NCBI RefSeq assembly: GCF_023736155.1
Contig: NZ_JAMLJJ010000002.1
Span: 248,001-312,000, forward strand
Source: Larsenimonas salina
Lineage (GTDB): Bacteria; Pseudomonadota; Gammaproteobacteria; Pseudomonadales; Halomonadaceae
Direction of reading: 5' to 3'
Length of the DNA: 64,000 bases
Shown in pieces: positions 42,564 through 50,618 of the stretch (position 1 is its first letter; every line of letters starts with the position of its first letter). A program made the position numbers and the translations under genes. Under the pieces are notes generated by a model, which did no database searches, had not been told where the DNA came from, and saw only the letters and a list, made by a program, of their open reading frames with translations.

Positions 42564-42776
42564 GGAGCTCTCCAGTAGGTCATCCTCGCAAAGGATGGAC
42601 CGGATAAAAGACGGCGCGTGATTGCTCACGCGTGGTTTTCGGGGCGCTAGTTTAGCGTTCGTGGCGGTTCAGGCAAGAGCGGCGGTGCTGCATTGTGTCG
42701 CGGGGCATTATTGAACCTTTTTGGAAAAGTGGTGTAGGTTTAAGGGAAAAGTTCATGCATTTCAAAAGGTTAATTT

Positions 42777-42926
42777 ATGTCATTTTTTGAAGCCATCGGT
42801 ATTGTCCTTGTGACCATCATCGGGATCTTCGGAGCGTTGGGGCTGCTCATGGCGTTGGTGTCGGCTCGCCCGGGCGCTCGGGCTCAGTCCCTGCTCAAGC
42901 GCGTTCAACGCAGGTTCATTAAATAA
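42777..42926 (+). CDS. 49-residue single-pass membrane protein
   Basis: The frame starts at ATG 42777 behind AAAAGGT and ends with TAA at 42924-42926. The product begins MSFFEAIGIVLVTIIGIFGA, continues with a hydrophobic segment to about residue 29 and ends in a basic tail (LLKRVQRRFIK). This is the form of many small inner-membrane regulators. It lies between trhO and dgcN, on the dgcN strand, with 174 bases to the next start. I do not recognise a family. A clear ribosome site, sensible composition and a classic membrane topology support that it is real. Confidence 0.6.
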   Translation: MSFFEAIGIVLVTIIGIFGALGLLMALVSARPGARAQSLLKRVQRRFIK

Positions 42927-43100
42927 ACGCACCGGTTTCAAGCCCGGTCAAGAGGTGAGGGACAGCTACGGCGAGCCGTTTTTGCACATGGCCGTTTATT
43001 CGCTGTCTCAGGCGCGTTATGTTGAGGTCTCATCGTGTCATCGGGCGTGCAACCACCACATCGACGACGCGAGTGTCACTTGCCACCGGGAGGCCTTTTC

Positions 43101-44099
43101 ATGTTGAACACGCCGTATCTACTTTTCCTGGGCGATGCCCCTGATCCGCTGGCCGCAAAGGTCGCACAGGGCATTCGGGATTGGCGGCCAGACTACGCGC
43201 TTGGCCAGTTCCGGCTGGACGGCTGCCAGGCGGACATGAAACTGCCTGAATTGAGCATCGATGAGGCCGTCGAGCAGGGCGCGAAGACTCTGGTGATCGG
43301 CGTGGCCAATCGAGGCGGCGTCATTTCCGAGAGTTGGCTCGAGGTGCTCGAGTACGCGCTTTCCAAGGGGCTCGATATTGCCTCCGGTCTTCACAATCTT
43401 TTGACGGACGAGCCCCGGCTGACCAGGGCCGCTGAGACACATGGCCGGTCCCTGTTCGATGTGCGCGTACCCCAGCAGAGCTACCCCATCGGCGATGGCA
43501 AGACGCGCGCCGGCAAGCGGTGCCTGCCGGTGGGCACCGATTGTTCTGTCGGCAAGATGTACACGGCGCTTGCCCTGGATGCGGCCCTCAAGGCGCGCGG
43601 CGTGCCTTCCGATTTCAGGGCGACCGGGCAGACCGGCATCCTGATCACGGGTGAGGGAGTGCCGCTTGATGCGGTGGTCGCCGATTTCATGGCTGGTGCG
43701 GTCGAGTGGCTATCGCCGGCCAACGCCGAAGATCATTGGGACATCATCGAGGGGCAGGGTAGCCTGTACCACCCTTCGTTTTCCGGGGTGACAATGGCAC
43801 TGATTCATGGGGGCCAGCCCGATGCGCTGGTGCTCTGCCATGAGCCGACCCGAACCCACATGCGCGGACTCCCTCACTATGAACTGCCAACCCTCGAGCA
43901 GCTTCGAGACACGGCTTTGCCGCTGGCGCAGATCGTCAATCCGGACTGCCGCGTCGTTGGCGTGTCCGTCAACACCGCGGCGTTTGATGACGATGAGGCG
44001 CGCTCTTATCTCGATGAGCTCGAGCAGCGGCTGGGGCTGCCGTGCATCGATCCGTTCCGACACGGCGCCGATCGGCTGGCGGAGGCGCTTTTGTCATGA
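43101..44099 (+). CDS. dgcN: DgcN-type N-acetyltransferase (DUF1611)
   Basis: The 332-residue protein has the DUF1611 layout: an N-terminal Rossmann-like part (YLLFLGDAPDPLAAK) and a P-loop-like segment GTDCSVGKMYTALALD (about 149-164). The second half contains IEGQGSLYHPSFSGV and LCHEPTRTHMRGLPHYELP. The DgcN family works with DgcA in D-glutamate catabolism, where DgcN is described as acetylating D-Glu. GGGAGG precedes the ATG at 43101. Its stop overlaps the dgcA start (ATGA), so the two are made together. Confidence 0.85.
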   Translation: MLNTPYLLFLGDAPDPLAAKVAQGIRDWRPDYALGQFRLDGCQADMKLPELSIDEAVEQGAKTLVIGVANRGGVISESWLEVLEYALSKGLDIASGLHNLLTDEPRLTRAAETHGRSLFDVRVPQQSYPIGDGKTRAGKRCLPVGTDCSVGKMYTALALDAALKARGVPSDFRATGQTGILITGEGVPLDAVVADFMAGAVEWLSPANAEDHWDIIEGQGSLYHPSFSGVTMALIHGGQPDALVLCHEPTRTHMRGLPHYELPTLEQLRDTALPLAQIVNPDCRVVGVSVNTAAFDDDEARSYLDELEQRLGLPCIDPFRHGADRLAEALLS

Positions 44100-45085
44100 A
44101 ACTCGACGTCGAGGAAACGGTCTTTGCACTCGCCGACGCGTTCACCATTTCCAGAGGCTCTCGAACACAGGCGCGTACTGTCACGGTCACGCTTCATGAT
44201 GAGACCGGCGCGCGCGGACAGGGCGAGTGCGTGCCGTATATGCGTTACGGCGAAACCGTTGAAAGCGTGATGGCAACGATCGAGAGTCTGCGTGACCGCC
44301 TCGCGGCCGGCATGACCCGAGAGGAGCTTCAAACGGCGCTTCAGGCCGGGGCCGCCCGAAATGCCCTTGATTGTGCGCTGTGGGATCTCGAGGCCAAGCG
44401 CGCAGGAACTTCCGTCTGGGCACTGGCTGGGCTGAGTTCGCCACCGGAGCCGGTGGTGTCGGCCTATACCCTATCGCTCGACGCGCCAAGCGCGATGCAC
44501 GATAAAGCCGTGCGCCACGCCCACCGGCCGCTGCTCAAGTTGAAGCTTGGGGGCGAGGGCGATGAGGACATCGCGCGCCTTCGTGCCGTGCGGGCGGGCG
44601 CGCCCAACGCGCGCATCATCATCGATGCCAACGAAGGGTGGCGGGTCGAGGACTATCGGCTTTTGGCGCCTGTCATGGTGGCGCTTGGGGTCGAAATGGT
44701 CGAGCAGCCGCTGCCGGTCGATCAGGACGCCGCGCTTGAAACACTGACGCGTGACCTGCCTGTGTGCGCCGATGAGAGCTGCCATGACCGCTCGACGCTT
44801 GAAAGGCTTCGTGGTCGTTATGACATGATCAACATCAAGCTCGACAAGACCGGCGGCCTGACCGAGGCGCTTGCGCTCAAGCAGGCGGCCGAGGCGCTCG
44901 GGTTTCGCGTGATGGTCGGATGCATGGTGGGCTCGTCGCTTTCCATGGCGCCGGCGCTTCTGGTCGCGCAAGGGGCCGATGTCGTCGACCTCGACGCGCC
45001 CTTGCTTCTGTCCGAGGACCGGGCGCTGCCCATGCAATTTGACGACGCGGGCATTCATCCGGCATCGCCGGCACTTTGGGGCTAG
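44096..45085 (+). CDS. dgcA: DgcA-type racemase/epimerase of the enolase superfamily
   Basis: The 329-residue protein is an enolase-superfamily member of the dipeptide-epimerase subgroup: base pair LKLKLGG (K148, K150), metal ligands D177 (IDANEGW), E203 (EQPLP) and D226 (ADES), and the opposing base K248 in INIKLDKTGG. All key residues are present. In the DgcN/DgcA pathway it racemises N-acetyl-D-glutamate to the L form. Without the neighbour it would be called an L-Ala-D/L-Glu epimerase. It starts inside the dgcN stop codon and is followed by a D-amino-acid aminotransferase gene. Confidence 0.87.
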   Translation: MKLDVEETVFALADAFTISRGSRTQARTVTVTLHDETGARGQGECVPYMRYGETVESVMATIESLRDRLAAGMTREELQTALQAGAARNALDCALWDLEAKRAGTSVWALAGLSSPPEPVVSAYTLSLDAPSAMHDKAVRHAHRPLLKLKLGGEGDEDIARLRAVRAGAPNARIIIDANEGWRVEDYRLLAPVMVALGVEMVEQPLPVDQDAALETLTRDLPVCADESCHDRSTLERLRGRYDMINIKLDKTGGLTEALALKQAAEALGFRVMVGCMVGSSLSMAPALLVAQGADVVDLDAPLLLSEDRALPMQFDDAGIHPASPALWG

Positions 45086-45105
45086 TACAGCAAGGCGAGA
45101 AAACG

Positions 45106-45963
45106 ATGACGCGTACGGTATACATCAACGGGCAGTATCTGCCTGAAGCGCAGGCCACGGTGTCCGTGTTCGATCGCGGGTTTTTGATGGCTGATGCCAT
45201 CTACGAAGTCTGTGCGGTGCTGGAGGGCAAGTTGATCGATTGTCAGGGCCATTTTACCCGGCTCAGGCGGTCGATGGCCGAGCTTTCCATGAGCCTTGAA
45301 CTAAGTGATGACGCGTTGCTCGAGATGCATCGCACGCTCATCGAGAAGAACGCGCTTGACGAGGGGTTGGTCTACCTGCAGCTGACGCGGGGCGTGGCCG
45401 ACCGCGACTTCGCCTATCCGCCAGAAGGGACACCGCCGACGCTTGTGGCGTTCACCCAGGAAAAGGCCATTGTCGAGAGCGCGCTTGCAAAGCGCGGCGC
45501 GCGGGTCGCGACCCAGCCCGATCTGCGCTGGCATCGTCGTGACATAAAGACCACCCAGCTTCTGTATCCCTCCATGGCCAAGATGGCGGCGAAAGCCGCC
45601 GGCGCCGATGACGCCTGGCTGGTCGAAGAGGGGTACGTGACCGAAGGCTCCTCGAGCAACGCGTTTATTCTGACGCAGGACAACGTGCTGGTGACTCGGG
45701 AACTGTCAGCGGATTTATTACACGGCATCACACGCGCCGCCGTGCTCTCGCTTGCCGACGACGAGGGCCTTTTGATCGAACTTCGTGCCTTTACGCCGGA
45801 TGAGGCCAAATCGGCTCGGGAGGCGTTCATGACCTCGGCCACCTCGATGGTGACGAGTGTCATAAGCGTTGATGGCCATTTGATCGGAAACGGCGCACCA
45901 GGGCCCGTGGCGGATAAGCTGCGAGCGCACTACCTCAAGCACAGTCGGGCGCATGCGATGTAG
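45106..45963 (+). CDS. D-amino-acid aminotransferase (PLP class IV)
   Basis: The 285-residue protein has the class IV fold. VFDRGFLMADAIYEV (about 21-35) matches D-amino-acid transaminase, the PLP lysine is K148 in RRDIKTTQLL, and EGYVTEGSSSNAFI holds the cofactor phosphate loop. It moves amino groups between D-amino acids and 2-oxo acids in the cytosol. AAGGCGAG lies before the ATG at 45106. As third gene after dgcN and dgcA it probably feeds other D-amino acids into the D-Glu route; this is an inference from the operon. Confidence 0.9.
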   Translation: MTRTVYINGQYLPEAQATVSVFDRGFLMADAIYEVCAVLEGKLIDCQGHFTRLRRSMAELSMSLELSDDALLEMHRTLIEKNALDEGLVYLQLTRGVADRDFAYPPEGTPPTLVAFTQEKAIVESALAKRGARVATQPDLRWHRRDIKTTQLLYPSMAKMAAKAAGADDAWLVEEGYVTEGSSSNAFILTQDNVLVTRELSADLLHGITRAAVLSLADDEGLLIELRAFTPDEAKSAREAFMTSATSMVTSVISVDGHLIGNGAPGPVADKLRAHYLKHSRAHAM

Positions 45964-45996
45964 GCGGGCGCACGGGTGGGGATAAATGTCGAATAA

Positions 45997-46028
45997 AAAA
46001 CGCCCGGAGCGTACTCTCCGGGCGTTTT
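45997..46028. terminator. Bidirectional rho-independent terminator
   Basis: AAAA-CGCCCGGAG (45997-46009), loop CGTACT, CTCCGGGCG-TTTT (46016-46028). It ends the D-amino-acid operon and the convergent lipoprotein gene. Confidence 0.9.
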
Positions 46029-46055
46029 CATCTGCGCTGAATGCCCAGGCAAGGC

Positions 46056-46559
46056 TTAGCGGCGCGTGTTGCTTGCCAGTTCCTGTTTGGTGTCCGGCTG
46101 GGTCAGGATCTGGTTCATGGGCGTGATGGTGTATTTGGCCCTCAACTCTTTCAAGGCCTTGGCGTAGTCCGGTTCTGAGAGCTTTCCGGTCGCGCGCTTG
46201 GTTTTCAGACGGGCTTCTTCCTTACGCTGCTGCTCCTGCAGGTAAGACCGTGTGGCCAGGTAGTTGGCAGATGTTGCCGCGTTATAACCGTTGGCCGGGT
46301 CCCACAGCATCGACAGAGGCCACAGTGCGGTGTTTAGTGCGGCCACGCCGTAATTGCCGGTATACCAGGAGCCGCCGCCCGGAAGCATGCCGAGAATGGC
46401 GCTTGAGTCCGGGTCCTTGACCACCTGGACCTGGCCGCGTTCCTTGTACATGGCGTATTCCTGCTGCTGTTGAGCGTTCAGGCCCGAGGCGCAGCCGGCC
46501 AGTGCCAGCGCAAGCAGGATAAGGGGGTAACGTACCCACCGTGAAATCGACTTCATCAT
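46056..46559 (-). CDS. Lipoprotein of unknown function
   Basis: The 167-residue protein has a lipobox (LALAGC, lipidated Cys about residue 23). It then has a Gln-rich stretch, the Gly/aromatic segment MLPGGGSWYTGNYGVAAL and LWPLSMLWDPANGYNAA, and a charged helical C-terminus. The middle resembles small lipoproteins that pack against a membrane, but I do not recognise a named family. It is a single gene with a terminator downstream and should reside in the outer membrane or the periplasmic face of the inner membrane. Confidence 0.7.
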   Translation of the reverse strand: MMKSISRWVRYPLILLALALAGCASGLNAQQQQEYAMYKERGQVQVVKDPDSSAILGMLPGGGSWYTGNYGVAALNTALWPLSMLWDPANGYNAATSANYLATRSYLQEQQRKEEARLKTKRATGKLSEPDYAKALKELRAKYTITPMNQILTQPDTKQELASNTRR

Positions 46560-46852
46560 GGCAAGTGTCTCAAAGCATCGTCAGGTCGAGGAAAAATGAA
46601 AGCGCAGACGCGTTCGAACGGGCGTATCAAATAAAGTGTTCATCTTAAGAGCTAAGCGGTCCGGGTGCCAGTCATGGGATGATGCGTTCAGTTAAACGTA
46701 TTTGCCGGGCTTTGAATGGTGCGAAATGGCGTATCGAACGGCGTTAGTTCACAGAGATCATACTAAAGTCGAGATCATGCTTGATGGCCGATATCAGCTC
46801 CCACCCTGTAGGCTGACTTACGGCTTACCAATAAAACACTAGGGAACAAACG

Positions 46853-47896
46853 ATGCCTTCAATAACAATGAAACTGAGCGCAGCCGCGCTTTTGGGCGCG
46901 CTGGCACTGGCGGGTTGCAGCGATGGCGGCGATGACAAGGCGTCGTCGCAGGCCTCGACCCAGAGCAAGCAACAGGGCGGCAATGACGGCGCGTCGACGG
47001 CGGCCGAGACGGTTAACCTCATCTTCGGAACCGGCGGCACCTCCGGCAGCTACTACCCCATCGGCGGCGCGCTCAAGACAATCTTCGAGCAGAGTGATCT
47101 GGTCGATAACGTGCAGGTTGTCTCGACCGGTGCCTCGGTTCAAAACATCAACAACATCAGCGATGGGCTCAACCAGATTGCGATCGTGATGAGCGATGTA
47201 GCCTTTGATGCGCTTAACGGTCAGGGGCAATTCGAGGGGCAGCCGGCGAAAATCAGCGCACTTGCTGGCCTTTACCCCAATGTCGTTCAGGTGGTGGCGA
47301 CCGAGGAAAGTGGCATTTCATCGATCAAGGATCTGGCCGGCAAGCGCGTCGGCGTGGGCAAGGTGGGCTCGGGTGTTGAGCAAAGCGCGCTCAAGGTGCT
47401 TGAAGCAGCCGGGCTTTCCACCGAGGATCTCGGGCGCGTGAGTCATACGGGCTACGCCGACAGCGTCACCGAAATGAGCAACGGCAATCTCGATGCTGCC
47501 TTTTTCACCTCTGGCGTCCCTAACAGCAGCATTACCGGCTTGATGCAGTCTAACGACATCACGTTTGTACCGGTCGAGGGCGATACCGCCAAGAGCCTGC
47601 TCGAGAAGTACCCGTACTACGAAACTTTCACACTGCCGGCCAAGGCACCTGAGCGCTACAACCTCGATCAGGCGGTCAAGACGGTGGCCATTCGCAATCT
47701 GCTGATCGTGCCCGACAGCATGAACAACGATGTGGCCAAGGATCTTGCCAAGCGCTTCTACGAGTATCTTGGCACCGACAAGGTCTCGGTCGGGGCGCTC
47801 AAGCGTGTCGAGCGTGACACCATGAACCAGGATCTGGTTCTACCGGTACACTCGGGCGCGAAAGCGTTCTACGAAACTCTCTCTACGTCAAAGTGA
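46853..47896 (+). CDS. TAXI-type TRAP transporter solute-binding protein
   Basis: The 347-residue protein has a lipobox-like signal (LGALALAGC, Cys22), a Ser/Gln-rich linker and then a TAXI binding domain. This begins LIFGTGGTSGSYYPIGGALKTI-like (about 61-82), with VVSTGASVQNINNI and KRVGVGKVGSGVEQ. It binds a small acid such as glutamate or 2-oxo-glutarate in the periplasm and hands it to the fused permease two genes downstream. AGGGAAC lies before the ATG. The lipid anchor differs from the free secreted form of many TAXI proteins. Confidence 0.9.
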   Translation: MPSITMKLSAAALLGALALAGCSDGGDDKASSQASTQSKQQGGNDGASTAAETVNLIFGTGGTSGSYYPIGGALKTIFEQSDLVDNVQVVSTGASVQNINNISDGLNQIAIVMSDVAFDALNGQGQFEGQPAKISALAGLYPNVVQVVATEESGISSIKDLAGKRVGVGKVGSGVEQSALKVLEAAGLSTEDLGRVSHTGYADSVTEMSNGNLDAAFFTSGVPNSSITGLMQSNDITFVPVEGDTAKSLLEKYPYYETFTLPAKAPERYNLDQAVKTVAIRNLLIVPDSMNNDVAKDLAKRFYEYLGTDKVSVGALKRVERDTMNQDLVLPVHSGAKAFYETLSTSK

Positions 47897-47900
47897 CCGA

Positions 47901-48422
47901 ATGAGGCGCGTTGCGGTATCGGCTCTGGTTGTCGGCGCGCTGTCGCTGGCGGCCGGGGCCGTGCCTTTGCCGCTTCTGGTCGTTAACCACGACAACCTCC
48001 CTTACTACGCCTTCGTAATGCCGGAGCAGACAACGTTTCAGATGCGTTGGCGTCATTCAGTCGAAAAAGAGGTTTGGTATGAAACTTATCGGCGCGAGCA
48101 CGCAGCACTCATGCTCGACCAGACCCGGTTCAAGACCTTTGGCGCCGGGGTGCCGTCGCAGGGGGGGACCCGTACCGAGCTGGTCGATGGGTTTGTCGTG
48201 ATGCGCGGATTCTCGCGTCGCGTCGACCCACTCTGGATACAGGTTGCGCCTGATGAAACCTATGCCCTCGGGTGGGGCGGGGCGTGGTTTCCGTTTTACT
48301 TTCCAGAGCGTGCATCCCTGGTTCATATCACAGCAACCCGCGGCACTTTGATTCACTTCGCGCCATCACTGGTGCGCCCCTGGCTTCTAAAAATAAACAA
48401 AGCGCTGAACGTGTTTTCCTAG
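47901..48422 (+). CDS. DUF1850 domain protein
   Basis: The 173-residue protein has an N-terminal hydrophobic signal or anchor segment (VAVSALVVGALSLAAGAV). It also has the DUF1850 pattern with FQMRWRHSVEKEVWYETYR and a C-terminal beta-rich part. DUF1850 genes are typically placed between the TAXI binding protein and the fused TRAP permease, exactly as here (4-base gap before, 12 bases after). It is probably an accessory protein of that transporter in the periplasm; its mechanism is unknown. Confidence 0.85.
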   Translation: MRRVAVSALVVGALSLAAGAVPLPLLVVNHDNLPYYAFVMPEQTTFQMRWRHSVEKEVWYETYRREHAALMLDQTRFKTFGAGVPSQGGTRTELVDGFVVMRGFSRRVDPLWIQVAPDETYALGWGGAWFPFYFPERASLVHITATRGTLIHFAPSLVRPWLLKINKALNVFS

Positions 48423-48434
48423 GAGATTTCTCTC

Positions 48435-50618
48435 ATGTCGTCGCCGTCCCCCACCCCCGATCAGGACAGCGTGCAACAAACCCTCGAACAGCTTGACCGG
48501 GAAAGTGCCATCCGGCACACCCTGCCACGAGCCATTCGTACGTTTGTCCTCTACGCAAGTATCGCACTGGCGCTGTTTCATCTTTATACGGCGTTTTCCG
48601 GCCCGCTGGTCGATGTCGCCCAGCGAAGCATTCATCTCTATACCCTTTTGGGGCTTGCGTTCGTGCTGTATCCGGCGACCCGCAAGGGCGCCAAGGACCG
48701 TCTGCCCTGGATCGACGCATTGCTTGCGCTGGCCGCGTTCGCGGTCGGCATCTACATGCTGTTGGTGGCTGATCGAATCATTGCGTCGGCTGGACGTATT
48801 ACCCCGACGGACATGTGGGTGGGCGTCATAGCCTTGCTCCTGGTCCTGGACGCTGCCCGCCGAGTGACCGGCTGGGGGCTGACGCTTCTGGCGGTTCTCT
48901 TTCTAGGCTACGGGGTCTACGCCAAGCTGTCGTTTTACCCGGCGCTCAACGAAAACATCGTCATGGCGGTTGGTCGTCAGGTGATCTCGCATCTGGTCTT
49001 CATCACTGAAGGCGTCTTGGGCACGGCAGTGGCGGTATCGGCAAGTTACATCATTTTGTTCATTTTGTTCGGCGCCTTTTTGGGCAAATCCGGGCTTGGT
49101 CAGCTTTTCAATGATCTGGCACTGGCGGTGGCCGGCCATACCCGAGGCGGGCCTGCAAAAGTGGCGGTGCTTGCCAGCGGTTTTCTGGGCTCGATCAATG
49201 GCTCAGCCATTGCCAACGTCGTCACTACCGGCGCCTTCACGATCCCCTTGATGAAAAAGACCGGGTATCGCGCCAACTTTGCCGGCGCCGTCGAGGCGTC
49301 GGCAAGCGTTGGCGGGCAAATTCTTCCTCCGATCATGGGGGCGGCGGCGTTCATCATGGCCGAAGTTCTGTCGGTGCCGTACACCCAGGTCATCCTTGCA
49401 GGCATCATTCCGGCGCTTCTTTATTACGCGGGCGTGCTGTTTCAGGTCCATCTCAGGGCCTCGCGCAACGGGCTTGAGGGCATACCGCGCAGCGAGCTGA
49501 CACCGGTCAAGCAAGTGCTTGTGGCGCGCGGTCATCTATTGGTGCCGATGGCGGTGCTGCTCTGGCTGCTGTTTGAAGGGCGGGCGCCGTTTTTCGCTGC
49601 GTTCTGGTCGATCGCGGCGACGGTCCTGATCTGTGCGACGCCGCGCGTGCTTATCGGTGCAAGCCTTATTCTGACCGCACTGATTCTTGAGCCGCTCTGG
49701 CGGGCAGCGTTTGCCGGGCAGGCTTTGCCATCACTGCCGTCGAGCCGCTGGTGGCTCTTTGGCATCATCCTCGTGCCGGCCGTGATCAATCTGGTGCGAG
49801 CGCGACTGGGGCTTGTTGCTGAGACCATGGACTTGCCTGCCTGCAAAGATGCCATGACCGATGGCGTGCGTAATGCCATCCCGGTTGCAATCGCCTGTGG
49901 GGCGGTCGGCATTGTAGTTGGGGTTGCAACGCTCACCGGCATCGCACTCGAGGCCGCGGATGCGGTCGTGCAGCTGGGAAGTCAGATTCAATGGCCAATG
50001 CTTCAGCTTCTGGTCACGCTCATGCTGACCATGATCGCCTCGATCGTGCTCGGCATGGGACTGCCCAGCATTCCGACCTACATCATTACCAGCACCATGG
50101 CTGCGCCGATTCTTCTGAATCTGCCGCTGTTTACCTCGCTTGCCGGCAGCAGCGATACCGCGATGTTCGTCGCGCACATGTTTGTGTTCTATTTCGGAAT
50201 CTTTGCCAACCTGACGCCGCCGGTCGCGCTGGCGGCCTACGCAGGCGCAGGTATCAGCGGTGGTTCGCCGAATGCGACCGGCGTTCAGGCTATGAAACTT
50301 GCGATTGCCGGGTTCGTGGTGCCGTACATGTTTGTGTTTGCCCACAGCATGCTGATGATCGACGTCAACGTACTGGAAGTCATGTGGGTCGTTGCCACAG
50401 GCCTTGCAGGGGTATTGATGCTGGCGATTGCTGTCGAGGGGTATTTCCGGCGGCCTATCAATATGGCGCTGCGAGGGGCGGCGCTTACCGGGGCGCTTGC
50501 GCTGATGTATCCCGGGGCGATCAGCGACGCGGCCGGGATCGTGATTCTGGGGATGCTCTACCTGGCCGGGCGTCGCACCCCAGGCGTCGAGGCTACGTCG
50601 CCCGAACGTGATCGATAG
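48435..50618 (+). CDS. Fused TRAP transporter permease (DctQ-DctM type, TAXI class)
   Basis: The 727-residue protein has a short DctQ-like 4-helix region (about 35-170) followed by the large DctM-like part. The latter has motifs FGAFLGKSGLGQLFNDLA, GFLGSINGSAIANVVTTGAF and MIASIVLGMGLPSIPTYI, and a late FANLTPPVALAAYAGAG. It is the sodium-driven membrane component that works with the TAXI binding protein upstream. AGGAGA precedes the ATG. Its last 26 bases overlap the 3' end of the convergent GAF-GGDEF-EAL gene. Confidence 0.93.
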   Translation: MSSPSPTPDQDSVQQTLEQLDRESAIRHTLPRAIRTFVLYASIALALFHLYTAFSGPLVDVAQRSIHLYTLLGLAFVLYPATRKGAKDRLPWIDALLALAAFAVGIYMLLVADRIIASAGRITPTDMWVGVIALLLVLDAARRVTGWGLTLLAVLFLGYGVYAKLSFYPALNENIVMAVGRQVISHLVFITEGVLGTAVAVSASYIILFILFGAFLGKSGLGQLFNDLALAVAGHTRGGPAKVAVLASGFLGSINGSAIANVVTTGAFTIPLMKKTGYRANFAGAVEASASVGGQILPPIMGAAAFIMAEVLSVPYTQVILAGIIPALLYYAGVLFQVHLRASRNGLEGIPRSELTPVKQVLVARGHLLVPMAVLLWLLFEGRAPFFAAFWSIAATVLICATPRVLIGASLILTALILEPLWRAAFAGQALPSLPSSRWWLFGIILVPAVINLVRARLGLVAETMDLPACKDAMTDGVRNAIPVAIACGAVGIVVGVATLTGIALEAADAVVQLGSQIQWPMLQLLVTLMLTMIASIVLGMGLPSIPTYIITSTMAAPILLNLPLFTSLAGSSDTAMFVAHMFVFYFGIFANLTPPVALAAYAGAGISGGSPNATGVQAMKLAIAGFVVPYMFVFAHSMLMIDVNVLEVMWVVATGLAGVLMLAIAVEGYFRRPINMALRGAALTGALALMYPGAISDAAGIVILGMLYLAGRRTPGVEATSPERDR

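Noticed and set aside
50593-50618. 26-base overlap of two convergent genes as a possible frameshift
   Set aside because: Both proteins end in sensible positions; short convergent overlaps also occur at 59069-59091 and fit the dense packing.
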